Shown here: positions 5,781 to 7,160 of the stretch, piece after piece
Layout: every line of letters starts with the position of its first letter
Numbering within the stretch: position 1 is the stretch's first letter
Assembly: GCA_030754715.1 (NCBI GenBank)
Contig: JASLZV010000088.1
Coordinates: forward strand, 1 to 7,160
DNA length: 7,160 bases
DNA from: Phycisphaerae bacterium
Lineage (GTDB): Bacteria > Planctomycetota > Phycisphaerae > SM23-33
Direction: 5' to 3'
Program-made: the position numbers and the translations under genes
The notes under the pieces: generated by a model
Database searches by the model: none
What the model saw: the letters and a program-made list of their open reading frames with translations, nothing else
What the model was told of the DNA's origin: nothing

Positions 5781-7160
5781 TTATTTGACCACCAGGTTCA
5801 CCAATCTGCCCGGCACGATGATTTCCCTGACAAGCGTCTTGGATTCAATCGCCGAGATGACCTTCAAGTCGGCCTTGGCGGCTGCCAGTGTCTCTTGCTC
5901 AGTCGCATTCGCCGGCACTGTGATTCTTGAGCGGGTCTTACCGTTGATTTGCACGGCAAGTTCGACGGTTCGCGCGGCGATTATCGCCTCGTTATGATCC
6001 GGCCAGCTTTCGTAGGCTTGAGTGTTTTGGTGACCCAGGTACTCCCACAGTTCCTCGGCGATGTGCGGGGCAAACGGCCCCAGCACAAGCACGAATCGCT
6101 CGACCTGATCTTTGGAAATCTTCCCGGCCCTGAAAACCGCGTTGACAAACTCCATCATCGCGGCGATGGCCGTGTTAAACTTCATCGCCTCGCAATCTTC
6201 GCCGACCTTTTTGATGAGTTTGTGCAGTTCCCGTTCGATGCCGGCCTCGGCGTCCCCGTCGGTCAGTAGGGCCGCCGCGTCGTCGTCGCCGATGATCATC
6301 CGCCACACGCGGCGGAGGAACCGGTGACTGCCCGGAACGTCCTGCGTGTCCCACGGCTTGGAGGCGTCCAGCGGCCCCATGAACATCTCGTACAGCCGGA
6401 AGGTGTCGGCCCCGTACTCGGCGATCACCTCATCGGGGTTGACTACGTTCTTGAGGCTCTTGGACATCTTCTCCACCGACTCGGTCAGTTCCTCGCCGGT
6501 GGCCTTGTGACGCGGGGTCGGACCGGTCAGGTCCACGGCGTCGTATCCGACTGGGACCCCGCGCGAGTCGCGGTAGGCAAAACTGCGGATCATGCCCTGG
6601 TTGAACAACTTGCCGAACGGCTCAGGCGCCGACACATAGCCCAGATCGTGGAGCACCTTGTGCCAGAACCGCGCGTACAGCAGGTGCAGCACGGCGTGCT
6701 CGGCACCCCCGACGTACAGGTCCACACCACCGGCAGGATTGGCCTGGCTGGGCGCCATCCAGTATCGCTCAATCCCGCCGTCGCAGAAAACCTCTTCGTT
6801 GTGCGGGTCGAGGAACCGCAGGTAGTACCAGCACGAGCCGGCCCACTGCGGCATGGTGTTTAATTCACGCCTCGCCGGGCCCCCGCACGACGGACATGTC
6901 GTTTGGATCCACTCGGCGGCCTTGCCCAGCGGCGGGCTCGGCGGGGCGACGGGATCGTCGCTGACGGCCGGGGAAAAATCATCCATCTCTGGCAATTCCA
7001 GCGGTAGTTGGTCTTCCCCAAGACCCACCGTTCCGCACCGGTCGCAGTGCACGATAGGGAACGGCTCGCCCCAGTATCGCTGTCGGCTGAACAGCCAGTC
7101 ACGCAACTTGTAGTTCACCGCGATCCGCCCGACACCCTCCCGTTCCAGCCACGCGGTTAT
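5781..7160 (-). CDS. leuS: Leucyl-tRNA synthetase, C-terminal part (cut by window edge)
   Basis: Charges tRNA-Leu with leucine in the cytoplasm. 459 residues are present, running off the right edge; the N-terminus with the HIGH motif and most of the editing domain lie outside the window. In order: the VNYKLRDWLFSRQRYWGEPFP segment typical of LeuRS (about 7055-7118), a zinc-knuckle-like HCDRCG (7034-7051) with a partner CPSCGG, the MPQWAGSCWYYLR catalytic-core segment, KMSKS at 6456-6470 for ATP binding, the GADTFRLYEMFMGPL segment, the anticodon-binding helical domain, and a complete C-terminal domain with VQINGKTR and ending LVNLVVK. The frame is open to the first base, so the GTG at 7118 is an internal codon and not a start. 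The stop (TAA 5781-5783) is 6 bp before the hemL remnant. Confidence 0.97.
   Translation of the reverse strand: MTAWLEREGVGRIAVNYKLRDWLFSRQRYWGEPFPIVHCDRCGTVGLGEDQLPLELPEMDDFSPAVSDDPVAPPSPPLGKAAEWIQTTCPSCGGPARRELNTMPQWAGSCWYYLRFLDPHNEEVFCDGGIERYWMAPSQANPAGGVDLYVGGAEHAVLHLLYARFWHKVLHDLGYVSAPEPFGKLFNQGMIRSFAYRDSRGVPVGYDAVDLTGPTPRHKATGEELTESVEKMSKSLKNVVNPDEVIAEYGADTFRLYEMFMGPLDASKPWDTQDVPGSHRFLRRVWRMIIGDDDAAALLTDGDAEAGIERELHKLIKKVGEDCEAMKFNTAIAAMMEFVNAVFRAGKISKDQVERFVLVLGPFAPHIAEELWEYLGHQNTQAYESWPDHNEAIIAARTVELAVQINGKTRSRITVPANATEQETLAAAKADLKVISAIESKTLVREIIVPGRLVNLVVK

Noticed and set aside
5031..5930. Plus-strand open frame of 299 codons across the membrane-protein gene and the leuS end
   Set aside because: It overlaps three minus-strand features, has low-complexity Ser/Thr/Ala composition and no ribosome-binding site.

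Overview
The window reads as ordinary chromosomal housekeeping DNA, GC-rich and tightly packed, from a Gram-negative-type bacterium. It carries a CMP-KDO synthetase, which implies KDO-containing lipopolysaccharide, and a predicted outer-membrane lipoprotein. My best guess is Planctomycetota, possibly a Phycisphaerae-like uncultured lineage. That guess rests on the unusual CTP synthase, the style of the LeuRS and the unrecognised lipoprotein; it is an inference, not a proof.

Layout from left to right. A full pyrG (CTP synthase) lies on the minus strand, ending at 42. A 115-bp divergent intergenic region (1767-1881) holds two back-to-back promoter candidates. A URO-D-superfamily gene follows on the plus strand, best started at GTG 1882 and ending at 2979. 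It converges, with 23 bp between, on kdsB (minus, best start 3737). Upstream of kdsB on the same strand is a 276-residue lipoprotein gene with a very good sigma70-type promoter at 4722-4750. A 208-bp gene-free stretch (4663-4870) contains that promoter and a probable terminator hairpin for the next gene. That next gene (4871-5536, minus) encodes a four-helix membrane protein with a perfect Shine-Dalgarno site and a GTG start. Between it and leuS lies a 48-codon fragment matching the N-terminus of glutamate-1-semialdehyde aminomutase (hemL), immediately behind the leuS stop. The right end is the C-terminal half or so of leuS, cut by the window edge.

Functional links: PyrG makes CTP and KdsB consumes CTP to activate KDO for lipid A core assembly, so their closeness fits the known pyrG-kdsB neighbourhood. 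Here a plus-strand URO-D-like gene separates them. LeuRS is a stand-alone translation enzyme. The lipoprotein and the membrane protein have no function I can assign.

I found no mobile element, CRISPR array, tRNA or rRNA, and no convincing new multi-gene system. The points most worth a second look are the hidden hemL remnant, the substitutions in the CTP synthase synthetase domain, the nearly leaderless predicted transcripts for pyrG and kdsB, and a perfect 8-bp inverted repeat in the leader of the membrane-protein gene.
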